Source: Botryllus schlosseri
Taxonomy: Eukaryota > Chordata > Ascidiacea > Stolidobranchia > Styelidae
Assembly: GCA_000444245.1 (NCBI GenBank)
Contig: ATSW01016465.1
Coordinates: 1-21,917, forward strand
Length of the DNA stretch: 21,917 bases
Reading direction: 5' to 3'
Below the pieces are notes generated by a model. That model searched no databases, was not told the origin of the DNA, and saw nothing but the letters and a program-made list of their open reading frames with translations. Every line of letters starts with the position of its first letter. Within the stretch, counting starts at the first letter, position 1. Both the position numbers and the translations under genes were made by a program. This document shows, one piece after another, positions 1 through 21,917 of this stretch.

Positions 1-422
1 CCATATCTTTGCCATGTTTATGTTTTTCGCATTGTCACAAAGTTATCCAGGCTATGACAAAAATGAATACTTTACAAAAACCTAATTGTTTAGAATGTAT
101 AAAATAGACAGAAGCTACTGTGATTCGATAACAACGAAATTTCTCGACTATTCACATCTCACTTTTTTGTATACTAATAATCTCTTGTCAAATAAAAATA
201 ATCTGGATGGTTTTCTAACTATTTTTTACAAACCCCACCAAAAAGTATAGTCACTTGTAGTAAAAGTTATTCTGTCGTTTTACCAGCCGGTCTAGCCACT
301 GTGGCATAGCAGTTCTACAACATCTGGAGTAATGCATAACTAGCACAAGCACGACAAATCTAATCAACATACTAGGAATAGGAATGGGACATTGTATATT
401 TTTGTCCTTGATGTCTTTTGCG
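1..422. other. AT-rich sequence with no recognised feature
   Basis: No convincing exon, RNA gene or repeat was seen here. The right edge may belong to the older repeat into which the two large palindromic transposons inserted, because the similarity to the inverted copy at the window end begins at about 423 and that copy is cut by the window edge. Confidence 0.4.
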
Positions 423-449
423 GCATATAAACCGACTCATGATATACAT
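423..449 (+). repeat. Left fragment of the interrupted ATGCATATG-rich repeat
   Basis: This segment and 4707-4774 are the two halves of one repeat copy split by the hAT-type insertions. Joined without the insertions they match, in reverse complement, the uninterrupted copy at 21818-21917. The fragment ends with ATATACAT (442-449), the target duplication of the first inserted element. Confidence 0.75.
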
Positions 450-2099
450 TAGGGTTGTCCAAAATTTGGAAAATCCTACAAATCCTCCGTTGTAATGTCT
501 TATTCTATAGATTATTGATAAAAAACGACACTAGGCCTAAAAGAAACTCCCAGGAAGGCCGTTTAGATTTCGTGCAAAACGTTTGAAAGTAGCTGCCGAA
601 AAGTGGGCGTGCCACCGACCACGGAACGGCGAGAAGACTAGTAATCACGAAACCACGGCTCTTGATTGGCTAATCGGCAATGCTTCAATGACTACGGTAG
701 CAGCATCTTGCTGATCAGGTGATCAAGGAGTCCGCTACCGGCGGCGATTCTGAAAGCGCATTGTATTTAGATTGACAGATAATGATTTAGGATTGATTCA
801 GGGTATGTTGAGGTACGAAATACATGATGAACAAACAACTGCAGCTTCACAAAAACGTCTAAAGCATGACCGCTTTAATGTGAAGGAAACCGCCGTAGCG
901 TATATGCCTTGTTTTCAACGAGGGAAAGCATAGGCGCTTATGCAAGTGGCGGCGGAGACCTAGTTTCAGAAAGGATACATCATGATTGAATACAAAATAT
1001 AAAGCTTAGCAACGACACTATAATTTGTGTGATCTTATTGGGCTTTGGTTGTAGTACATAGTTGAAGTTTTGAATGCACTTCGGATCGGCTGAATCAGAC
1101 GGTTAGGCTTGGCACTTATCAGATGTTTACAGCAAATTGAATTCACTTGTAACTGTTTTCAAAGTACCTAATGATGCCGCAGAAACGAGGTGTAAATGTA
1201 AGCACAGACTATGCTTGATGTTATGTACAAACTATGCTGGATACTATGCACTATGCAGCTCTTTCTGTGCTTACCTTTACCCCCTTTTCTGCACGATAAT
1301 TAAGGACTTTGCCATATCATTGGCATCTCATATCCAGTATAGTATGTGCTTACTTTTACACCTCTATTCTGCATCATCATTAAGGACTTTGACAACACTT
1401 GCAAGTGAAAACAATTTGATGTGAGCATCTGATAAGTGCCAAAAATAACCCGCTGATTCAGCCGATCCTTGGAGCATTGAAAACTTAAACTATGTACAAC
1501 AACCGGAGCCCAATAAGATCACACAAATTATAGTGTCGTTGCTAAGCTTTATTTTTGCATTCAATGATGATATATCCTTTCTGAAACTAGGAATCCGTCG
1601 GCACTTGCATATGCGCCTATGCTTTCCCTCGTTGAAAATAAGGCATTTAGGCTACGGCGGTTTCCTTCACAATAAAGCGGTCATGCTTTAGACGTTTTTG
1701 TGAAGCTGCAGTTGTTTGTTCATCATGTATTTCGTACCTCAACATACCCTGAATCAATCCTAAATCATTATCTAACAACCTACATACAATGCGCTTTCAC
1801 AATCGCCGCCGGTAGCAGACCCTTGATCACCTAATCAGCAAGCTGCCGCTGTGGTGTTCATTGAAGCATAGCCGATTAGCCAATCAAAGGCCGTGGTTTC
1901 TTGATTACTAGTCTTCTCGCCGTTCTATGGTTGGTGGCACGCCCATTCTTCGGCAGCTACTTTCAAACGCTTTGCACGAAATCTAAACGGCCTTCCTGTG
2001 AGCTTCTTTTACGCCCATTGTCGTTTTTTATCAATAATCTATAGAATAAGACATTACAACATAGGATTTGTAAGATTTTCCAAATTTTGGACAACCCTA
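450..2099. mobile_element. hAT-type long-palindrome (foldback) DNA transposon, element A
   Basis: The 1650-bp element starts TAGGGTTGTCC and ends GGACAACCCTA, fitting the YARNG hAT terminal pattern. It is flanked by a perfect 8-bp duplication, ATATACAT (442-449 and 2100-2107). Nearly the whole element is one imperfect inverted repeat: the arms run about 450-1235 and 1345-2099, leaving a loop of only about 100 bp. By eye the outer arms differ at fewer than one base in ten. Near the centre a segment of about 50 bp is repeated in tandem about 84 bp apart (about 1260-1312 and 1344-1393). No transposase was seen, so it is non-autonomous. Family assignment rests on termini and duplication length only. 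The intact target and nearly intact arms suggest a fairly young insertion. Confidence 0.88.
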
Positions 2100-2111
2100 A
2101 TATACATACAC
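2100..2111 (+). repeat. Overlapping target duplications between elements A and B
   Basis: The 12 bp between the two elements hold the right duplication of element A (ATATACAT, 2100-2107) and the left duplication of element B (ACATACAC, 2104-2111), overlapping by 4 bp. The two insertions therefore hit target sites offset by 4 bp in the same repeat. Confidence 0.9.
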
Positions 2112-4706
2112 TAGGGTGGAGTGAAAAATGAAAATTTTTGAATTTCAAAAAAGGGTCTTGATATGTGGTGCCAAATAGTAAACAAATAAATTCTATCATA
2201 ATTTTGGGTTCGTACACCCTCTAGTGGTCGTGCAATTTCACCGAACGAGCCAAAAACAGCTAATTTCGCGATATCTTGATCATCACTTACACTAGAAAGT
2301 CAATTTTGGGCTTAAAAGATGCAGAAGCAAGATGTTTCTATCTCACTTCCATAGAACTTACTCTTAAAAATGAACAGAAAAAAAGTTACAAGCAAATTTC
2401 TGATTTTATAGGTAAAATTAAGCACTGAAGCAGTAGGTAGGATGTCAAAAGCGTGTAGTGATTGATCTTATGACTGAGCAACATACCCTATCAATTAGAA
2501 CCACTTTTCAAAACTTGCTCAAACAAATGAAACCCCCTCCAAACATAAATAGGGCTCGGTAATCGAATAGAGACTGCTAAAACTGTATTTAAAGCAGCGT
2601 CCATTGGTAGTGCAGCGTCACGATATCGGTAAGTTTATAACAACGGCCCTTATGAGATTTCTTACCAAAATGCTGTTGTAGGGTTTGTATCATATTCGTC
2701 ACAAAGCTCCTGAATGAAAGCACAAAAAAGGTAGCCTAATACACATTCAAAACACAAACATAAATTCTATACTGGAAACAGAACATTTTTGTAGCAGTAT
2801 CATATGAGTACCAGTGTGCACAAACATTAAAATCATGTTTCGTATTGAAAGATTTCATCTGCTTTCAAGACTTCAGTTTTTGTCTGATGAGACTCTCTCT
2901 ACGTTTAAATCCTGAAACATGGGTAGATGCTTCAGTAACCACGTTTTAATGTCTTTCCACTGCCTGGCTGTGGCAAGGATGACTGAGCCTTAATGGTGCT
3001 GATGATCTTAGGTTTTCCACCTCGACATCTGACAAGGTCTTGATTGCAGGCGGCTGTTCAATATCTTTGTGGTTTAAGTTGACAATTTGGTGGAAAGATT
3101 AAGCCTTGATGTTGATAATTGGAATTTGGAATAAACTGATACTCAATGTCGCTGTTTTTAGGTGTGGTGTCATTTATATATCTTCCTTCTAATTCGTAAT
3201 TGGAATTTGGTATGGTGTGGTTGTTCTGCACATAGTTGTAATCTTGTTAACTGTAAATCTTCGGACGTATCCCTGCTCGCCACAAAAGCATTCCCAGCAA
3301 AATATTTTCTGGATGTTCAAAATGAGCATTTCGTCGCAGCAAAGATAGTGCAAGGGAGTGAATTCGGGTATCAGTCAGCTTTGTGACACGGGAAACTATA
3401 TTGTGGAAATTTTTTGCACCATCTACAATGGAATGTGCATTTTCCTTTCAAACCATGACGGAAAATAGACCTCCATGCAGAATTGAGCAAGAAAGTTCAG
3501 ATTTCTCGATGGACGACTCTGTCCCACATAGTACTTTGAAATTTGAGATGCGAGAGTCAACCATATTGAATGAACGACGGGCCAGCCTCTAAATATTGCA
3601 GATCTGGTTCCAATTTACGACTTTGAAGGAGGATATATAAATGAAACCAAACCCTAAAGGAGCAACATTGACACCAGCATCAGATTCTCCCAAATTCCAG
3701 TTATCAACATCAAGGCTTAATCTTCCCACCAAATTTTCAACCTAAACCTCAAAAATATTGAACAGCCGCCTGCATCGCAATCAAGACCTTGTCTGATCAC
3801 GAGCTGGGAAACCTATGATCATCACCACTAAGGCTCAGTTATCCTTGCCACAACCAGGCAGTGGAAAGACATGTCACAGTGGTGACATAAGCATCTGCTC
3901 AATGTTTCAAGATTTAAGCGTGGAGATAGCCTCATCAGACAAAAACTGAAGTCTTGAAAGCAGATGAAATCTTTCAATACTAAACATGATTTTAATGTTT
4001 GTGCACACTGATACTCATATGATACTGCTACAAAAATTTTCTGTTTCCAGTATAGAATTGATGTTTGTGTTTTGAATGTGTATTTTCAATTTTTGTGCTT
4101 TCAATCAGGAGCTTTATGACAAATATGATACAAACCCTACGACAGCATTTTGGTAAGAAATCTCATGAAGGCCGTTGTTATAAACTTACCGATATCGTGA
4201 CGCTGCACTACCAATGGACGCTGTTTTAAATACAGTTTTAGCAGTCTCTATTCGATCCCCGAGCCCTATTTATGCTTGGAGGTGGTTTCATTTGTTTGAG
4301 CAAGTTTTGAAAAGTGGTTCTAATTGATAGGGTATGTTGCTCAGTCATAAGATCAATAACTACACGCGTTTGACATCCTACCCACTGCTTCAGTGCTTAA
4401 TTTTACCTATAAAATCAGAAATTTGCTTATAACTTTTTTTCTGTTCATTTTTAAGAGTAAGTTCTATGGAAGTGAGATAGAAACACGTTGCTTCTGCATC
4501 TTTTAAGCCCACAACTGACTTTCTAGTGTAAGTGATGATCAAGATATGGCGAAATTAGCTGTTTTTGGCTCGGTCGGTGAAATTGCACGACCACTAGAGG
4601 GTGTACGAACCCAAAATTATGATAGAATTTATTTGTTTACTATTTGGCACCACATATCAAGACCCTTTTTTGAAATTCAAAAATTTTCATTTTTCACTCC
4701 ACCCTA
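2112..4706. mobile_element. hAT-type long-TIR DNA transposon, element B
   Basis: The 2595-bp element begins TAGGGTGGAGTG and ends CACTCCACCCTA, with a perfect 8-bp duplication ACATACAC (2104-2111 and 4707-4714). The termini fit hAT. The inverted arms are about 1.0-1.1 kb each (about 2112-3213 and 3608-4706) and stay alignable by eye throughout, around a central non-repeated segment of about 390 bp. No transposase domain was recognised, so it is probably mobilised in trans. Its start resembles that of element A (TAGGGT) but the sequences then differ, so they are separate families. Confidence 0.88.
3214..3607 (+). other. Non-repeated core of element B with two short open frames
   Basis: This is the only part of element B without an inverted counterpart. 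Open frames of 74 codons (3162-3386) and 69 codons (3383-3592) overlap here on the + strand. The second contains a serine- and acid-rich stretch (QESSDFSMDDS) and ends NERRASL. I recognise no transposase or host domain. It could be a transposon relic, captured host sequence or chance open frame. Confidence 0.4.
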
Positions 4707-4774
4707 ACATACACATGATCTGTGCATATGCATACCATGACTGCATATGCCGCTGGACAAGGAAGGTGCAGATA
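4707..4774 (+). repeat. Right fragment of the interrupted ATGCATATG-rich repeat
   Basis: It begins with the second copy of ACATACAC and continues through GCATATGCATACCATGA and CCGCTGGACAAG to GTGCAGATA. The same run is present in reverse complement at 21818-21917, with small differences including one extra short segment there. Similarity stops after GCAGATA in both copies, suggesting a real repeat edge. Confidence 0.75.
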
Positions 4775-4867
4775 GGCTATAGCCTTGTATGGCTTTCTAA
4801 GTTTTGCACCATACCTCTATGCTATCTCGTTGATGCTGAATTTAAGCCTTGAATTCATGGACACCAG

Positions 4868-5049
4868 CAATGTTCCCTCTAAGCTGCGCACGTGCGCAGA
4901 TGTGCACACGGTCTCTGCGCACAGAAAATCTAAGTTGCGCACAAAAAATCCGAAGTGTTTTTTTTTAGTCGTTATGCGCTGTTTTCCAAGGGTCTGCGCA
5001 GTGAGTTGGTGAGTGTACGCAGTCTCGTCAAAAATAAGAGGGAACATTG
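4868..5049. mobile_element. Small hAT-like MITE with CAATGTTCCCTCT termini
   Basis: The 182-bp element has terminal inverted repeats CAATGTTCCCTCT and AGAGGGAACATTG. The inside is rich in GCGCAC motifs (CTGCGCAC, TCTGCGCACAG, TTGCGCAC). The end fits the YARNG hAT pattern, and similar TGTTCCCTCTAAGCTGCGC elements are known from memory in several animal genomes. Flanking octamers (GACACCAG and CATATCAG) match at only five of eight bases, so the duplication is decayed or the boundary is slightly off. No coding capacity. Confidence 0.7.
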
Positions 5050-5146
5050 CATATCAGTGTTACCAATCAGGTCTTTGGTCTGACCCGGCCGGGGATTGAA
5101 CCCATGACATACCAATCAAGAAGCCGGACCCTCCACCATTACGCCG
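5050..5146 (-). mobile_element. tRNA-derived SINE head
   Basis: Read on the minus strand, this has an A-box-like GGCGTAATGGTGGAG (about 5133-5146) and, about 30-40 bases downstream, a strong B box GGTTCAATCC (5093-5102) followed by CCGGCCGGGTC. This is the internal RNA polymerase III promoter layout of a tRNA-related SINE. The tRNA fold does not look intact, so it is not called as a tRNA gene. The downstream side abuts the MITE at 4868-5049, so the SINE tail is missing or separated. Sequence up to about 5270 may be part of the same repeat. Confidence 0.6.
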
Positions 5147-5705
5147 TCTTATATCACTGCCTTTTATTGTGATGTCACAGATAAGGTTGCCGAATCGGGA
5201 CAATGAATTATGAAAATCAGTCGTCATCTCTCCGGTCCTCCAGTCACGATACTGGAAGATGCGACACAATCTATTCTGATGATGACCAAGGCCGGAGTTG
5301 TTCTGAGAGGGTGAGATTCATTTGCGGCTCCTTTTAAAATGGGCATCGGAAAGTTGGCAAACTTTTTCACTATCAACTGCTAATCTACAGTAACATGAGG
5401 CCCATTCACGCAAATACGGTTTTTGTAACATTTTAAAACGACTCATAAACTACACGGTTTTCATCGCTTCAATCAGTGCTGCTCCATAACAGATTCATAA
5501 CTAGTCAACACATTTAGCAGTGAAGAGTCCATTCAGCACCTTCAATTCGCCATAAAGACAGCAGCCATATTTCTCTGACGACTAGTCTTTTGAGTATTAA
5601 AATCAGCCTCTGGTATCAATCTAACGATTCGAGTAGTGATAGTTGATGTTTTCGAGTACTGAAATGAGGTGCTCCTTGCAACTAATAGTTAATTTATCGA
5701 AGGGA
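5147..5705. other. Non-coding stretch upstream of the first recognised PDE3 exons
   Basis: No exon or defined repeat could be supported. The stretch lies either upstream of PDE3 or in a 5' intron. The bases next to the SINE head (to about 5270) may be extra SINE sequence. Confidence 0.35.
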
Positions 5706-5915
5706 GTTATAGATTTGGATACCAGTTTCCGCTGTGGAAAGCTGTGAAGCTCGATTGGTCATATTGCGGCATACGAAACATGTAGTGCAAATGCCAAGGC
5801 TAATAATGTTAGTGGAAATGACATATCAGTGAAGTTGTAATCGTCCCACAGTTGTGATGTAGGTAGAAGTGGCGTTACATTCTTTATGGTCACATCAAAG
5901 GTGCCGGTGCATATT
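5706..5915 (-). repeat. Interspersed repeat R3, copy 1
   Basis: In reverse complement this matches 16080-16390: shared landmarks are a CCACTTCTAC...ACATCACA block, CACTAACA, CTACATGTTT, TATGCYGC and GACCAATC. Other copies lie at 10060-10205 and 19430-20225. The family shows no coding capacity here. Ends were set by eye and may be off by some tens of bases. Confidence 0.6.
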
Positions 5916-6829
5916 TGAACTACCCCCATCATTTATCATTTTTTGATGTCACGAGTGATGCTCGAATACCTGACTCAAAGCCTGATACTCGAGCCCCGGT
6001 TATGACACATTTTACAGTTCTCACTTTAATAATTTGGATTGTTGAAATTTGAAAGCCAGTTGAAAATCCAATTGTCTATTTATCGTAACCCATCAGATAT
6101 CGCTTTTAACCGTTTTCCGGTGGTTCCAATATGCAGATTGTGCCTGGATTCAAATGAAACTTTTCCAAGGCTGTAATTCCAAAGAATCGTAACGTGTCTA
6201 AGAAGGTGGTCCATAAAAAAGGAATTTTTGAAAGTTGTTGGAACTGGTCTGCCAAAATGTTCCTTTTGTTTTAAAAACAGCCTGTGTCAGGCTTTGACAA
6301 CTAAAAAGTTTTAGTCGTCTAATTCGGCTAATTAGAGCGATTCCAATTCCAATCCAATCTCTGCTTCTCTTGTATCGTGCAAAACGAGCCAAGGTTGCTA
6401 TACCAGCATTTTCTATTCTCATGCAGTCATGCTTATGAGAACGAACTTTGATATGATATGAACTAGAATTCATTCAATGCCCAAGTTTTCGCAAATTCAG
6501 TAATTCTTATTCTAATCCAATTTGCAATAGCTTAAGATTTTCTAGTTGTCCAAGTCTGCCCTGTGTAAAATTTCATTAATATTCATTTCTATATAGAGGC
6601 GGCTCAATGATCTGAAATCTTTCTTAAACAAGGTGTAATATATTATGTATGCACTTGTGCTGATTACATTACTTCATGATAGTCCCTTCTCTTCATGGAG
6701 CTCTTTGCTGCTAAACCCACATAAAGAAATGTAGCTATCGTGCCTCTTCCACGGCACTATCTTTTCAATTTGAAGAGCAAGGCAACGAAGGTTGTTATAA
6801 TATTTTTTGACACAGCTAGTCGAAGGTAG
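5916..6829. other. Non-coding stretch, no supported gene
   Basis: I see no exon with a credible reading frame. A 5' PDE3 exon encoding the true N terminus could lie here or before the window, but nothing supports a call. Around 6380-6400 a short AACGAGCCAAGG motif recurs near 15555 and 21250, suggesting a small degenerate repeat. Confidence 0.35.
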
Positions 6830-20631
<13,802 letters not shown>

Positions 20632-20907
20632 AAAGGTGTTCGCGTATTGACTGATGGATCGAGAGCGTTCTGCTAGGCCGGCCGCACTGCCGCTCGTCTG
20701 TGGGCCGAGTGCAATGCCTTGTGTCTGAGCGTATGTCCCGCATGCTCTGTTGCGATTCCGTTACTTCTGCCTTTAGATCTGATGCATTTACCTCGGACGT
20801 ATTTCTATATTGCTCCCACTGACAAGTGGCTGTTTCTCGCATTTCTTCAACGTCTTTATGCACGGCTATGTCAACGACGAGTAAATGGAGATGTAAATGT
20901 TTCAATG

Positions 20908-20913
20908 AATAAA
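20908..20913 (+). terminator. PDE3 polyadenylation signal AATAAA
   Basis: A canonical AATAAA about 280 bp after the PDE3 stop, the only one seen between this stop and the next gene's ATG at 20987. Cleavage would be expected about 10-30 bp downstream, leaving only about 50 bp before the next start codon. Confidence 0.65.
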
Positions 20914-20986
20914 CAGACGACGCCAACGCAATTTCCGGTTCTGGCGTCATAGATAATAGTGTCTCATAACGCAGCGATCGATCAGA

Positions 20987-21816
20987 ATGCCGATTAGAAT
21001 GTCTCGCGTAGACGGCCAGGCGCACGATATGGACAACGAAACACTGTTGAAAGAACTTCGAGCGAAGATGTCAGAAATGTGCCCCGGTAAGCAGACTGGA
21101 CCGCTAGATCATTCTTATCGTTTAATAACCGTATGTTTCATCTGATTTGTAATCTGTTTCAATGCTCTCATTTCGATTCTGATCTAGTTTCTGATTTCCC
21201 TTTCAGGATTCTCCTTTCATTGCTTTGATTACAATGTGTATGCCGGTGCGAAACGAGCCAAGCTCGGTGTAAGGACATTAACCGTTCTCGTGTTCATAAG
21301 AATGCTTGATCGCTGTTTGATGTTAACTGAACCTGAATTTGTATTTCTATCTTATCCGGAATTCATTTCCCAAGTGCGAACTCGGTAATTCTAATTGCAA
21401 TATCAGCAATAAAGCTCCAGCTCGAATCTGATCTGGAAAAGCTGAAAAATGTTCTCTTGAGGTGTCAAAATCCGAGTATACTCTTTGTAAACATACTTTA
21501 TCGGTGATAACGCAGCTCTTTTCGACGTGCGGGATATGGAGCGATTGCTCGTTGATGACGCGGAAGCGACCGCTATCCTGAAAAAGGGGAAACTTGATAT
21601 CGAAGTCGCTTACCAATTGGCGGGATTTATACTGGAATGGCGGAAGAAGAATGCCATCAGCGGTGGGTTCCAATTGCTGCATGTGCGGACGTTACTGCGT
21701 TGAACGCTACTTAGCCTAGTCCTCCGTTTGAGTTGCTAGAAATGTCAGAATTAAAGCAGAGCGAAAATGACGTTATTGCAATTTTTATGCAACACTTGAG
21801 AAAGCAGTACAAGTTG
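20987..21816 (+). CDS. Unrecognised split gene downstream of PDE3, probably continuing past the window
   Basis: Exon 1 (20987-21086) runs from ATG: MPIRMSRVDGQAHDMDNETL, LKELRAKMSEMCP, then donor CG|GTAAGC. Exon 21516-21662 (acceptor AACGCAG, donor GCG|GTGGGT) gives LFDVRDMERLLVDDAEATAI, LKKGKLDIEVAYQ, LAGFILEWRKKNAIS. Exon 21740-21816 in matching phase gives MSELKQSENDVIAIFMQHLR, KQYKL. A 60-bp in-phase segment at 21207-21266 (FSFHCFDYNVYAGAKRAKL) could be a cassette exon, but it shares a short motif with repeats. Without the 21663 donor the frame stops at 21701-21703. The protein looks helical and soluble, with no signal peptide or recognised domain. The acceptor-like AACGCAG 12 bases before the ATG is notable. 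Confidence 0.6.
21087..21515. other. Intron of the downstream gene
   Basis: It contains the optional 60-bp in-phase segment (21207-21266). GCGAAACGAGCCAAGCTCGG at 21247-21266 shares AACGAGCCAAG with other intergenic spots, so that segment may be repeat-derived. Nothing else was seen. Confidence 0.4.
21750..21755 (+). terminator. Possible ATTAAA polyadenylation signal
   Basis: ATTAAA lies about 47 bp after the TGA at 21701-21703. It would end the downstream gene if the 21663 donor is not used. It overlaps the candidate exon at 21740-21816, so only one interpretation can hold for a given transcript. Confidence 0.25.
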
Positions 21817-21817
21817 G

Positions 21818-21917
21818 TATCTGCACTTTTCTTGTCCAGCGGCATATGCACATCATGCACTCATGGTATGCATATGCGCAGTTCATGTGTATGTATATCA
21901 TGAGTCGGTGTATATGC
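21818..21917 (-). repeat. Uninterrupted copy of the ATGCATATG-rich repeat (empty site for elements A and B)
   Basis: Read in reverse complement from the window end: CACCGACTCATGATATACAT, ACACATGAACTGCGCATATG, CATACCATGAGTGC, TGCATATGCCGCTGGACAAG, GTGCAGATA. This is the sequence at 423-449 joined to 4707-4774 with both transposons absent. The copy is cut by the window end. It abuts the candidate last exon of the downstream gene. Confidence 0.78.

Noticed and set aside
1963-2217. 84-codon minus-strand open frame, repeated at 4601-4852 on the plus strand
   Set aside because: It crosses the junction of elements A and B or lies in the inverted arms of element B. The two copies are the same arm in opposite orientation, not a gene pair.
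5080-5152. Possible true tRNA gene on the minus strand
   Set aside because: A and B boxes are present, but the arms do not fold into a clear cloverleaf with a paired acceptor stem, so a SINE head is the better call.
5060-5269. 69-codon minus-strand open frame
   Set aside because: It reads through the tRNA-derived SINE head (its end WVQSPAGSDQRPDW is the translated B-box region).

Overview
This is nuclear DNA from an animal, probably an invertebrate. The genes are split by GT-AG introns, several only 52-58 bp long, and the introns are full of DNA transposons and other interspersed repeats. The coding signal belongs to one recognisable gene, a PDE3-family cyclic nucleotide phosphodiesterase on the + strand. 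I cannot name the species. Short introns, many hAT-like elements and a tRNA-derived SINE suit a marine invertebrate deuterostome or similar lineage, but that is inference.

Layout: 1-4780 is a repeat block. Two long-palindrome hAT-type elements (450-2099 and 2112-4706) are inserted 4 bp apart in an older repeat. An uninterrupted inverted copy of that repeat closes the window (21818-21917). Next come a small hAT-like MITE (4868-5049) and a tRNA-derived SINE head (about 5050-5146, minus strand). From about 6830 to 20631 lies PDE3: about 18 exons whose splice phases agree throughout, apart from one exon with a 2-bp ambiguity. The order is a candidate membrane segment and basic/phospho-site exons (6830-7586), a regulatory linker (9699-14088) and the catalytic domain (14361-18799), ending in a divergent C-terminal exon (20357-20631). 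The true N terminus was not found.

PDE3 introns hold several repeat families, named R1-R5 here. They also hold a 16-bp tandem-repeat foldback element (about 10965-11476), a hAT element with a transposase C-terminal remnant nested in R1 (12806-13669), and a 465-bp GACTCGAG-rich hAT MITE nested in R3 (19640-20104). Three hAT-type insertions have perfect 8-bp target duplications and a fourth has one mismatch.

A second + strand gene starts at 20987, only about 75 bp after the PDE3 polyadenylation signal, and runs toward or past the window end. Its product is not recognised. No rRNA, tRNA gene, CRISPR, prokaryotic feature or retroviral element was seen.
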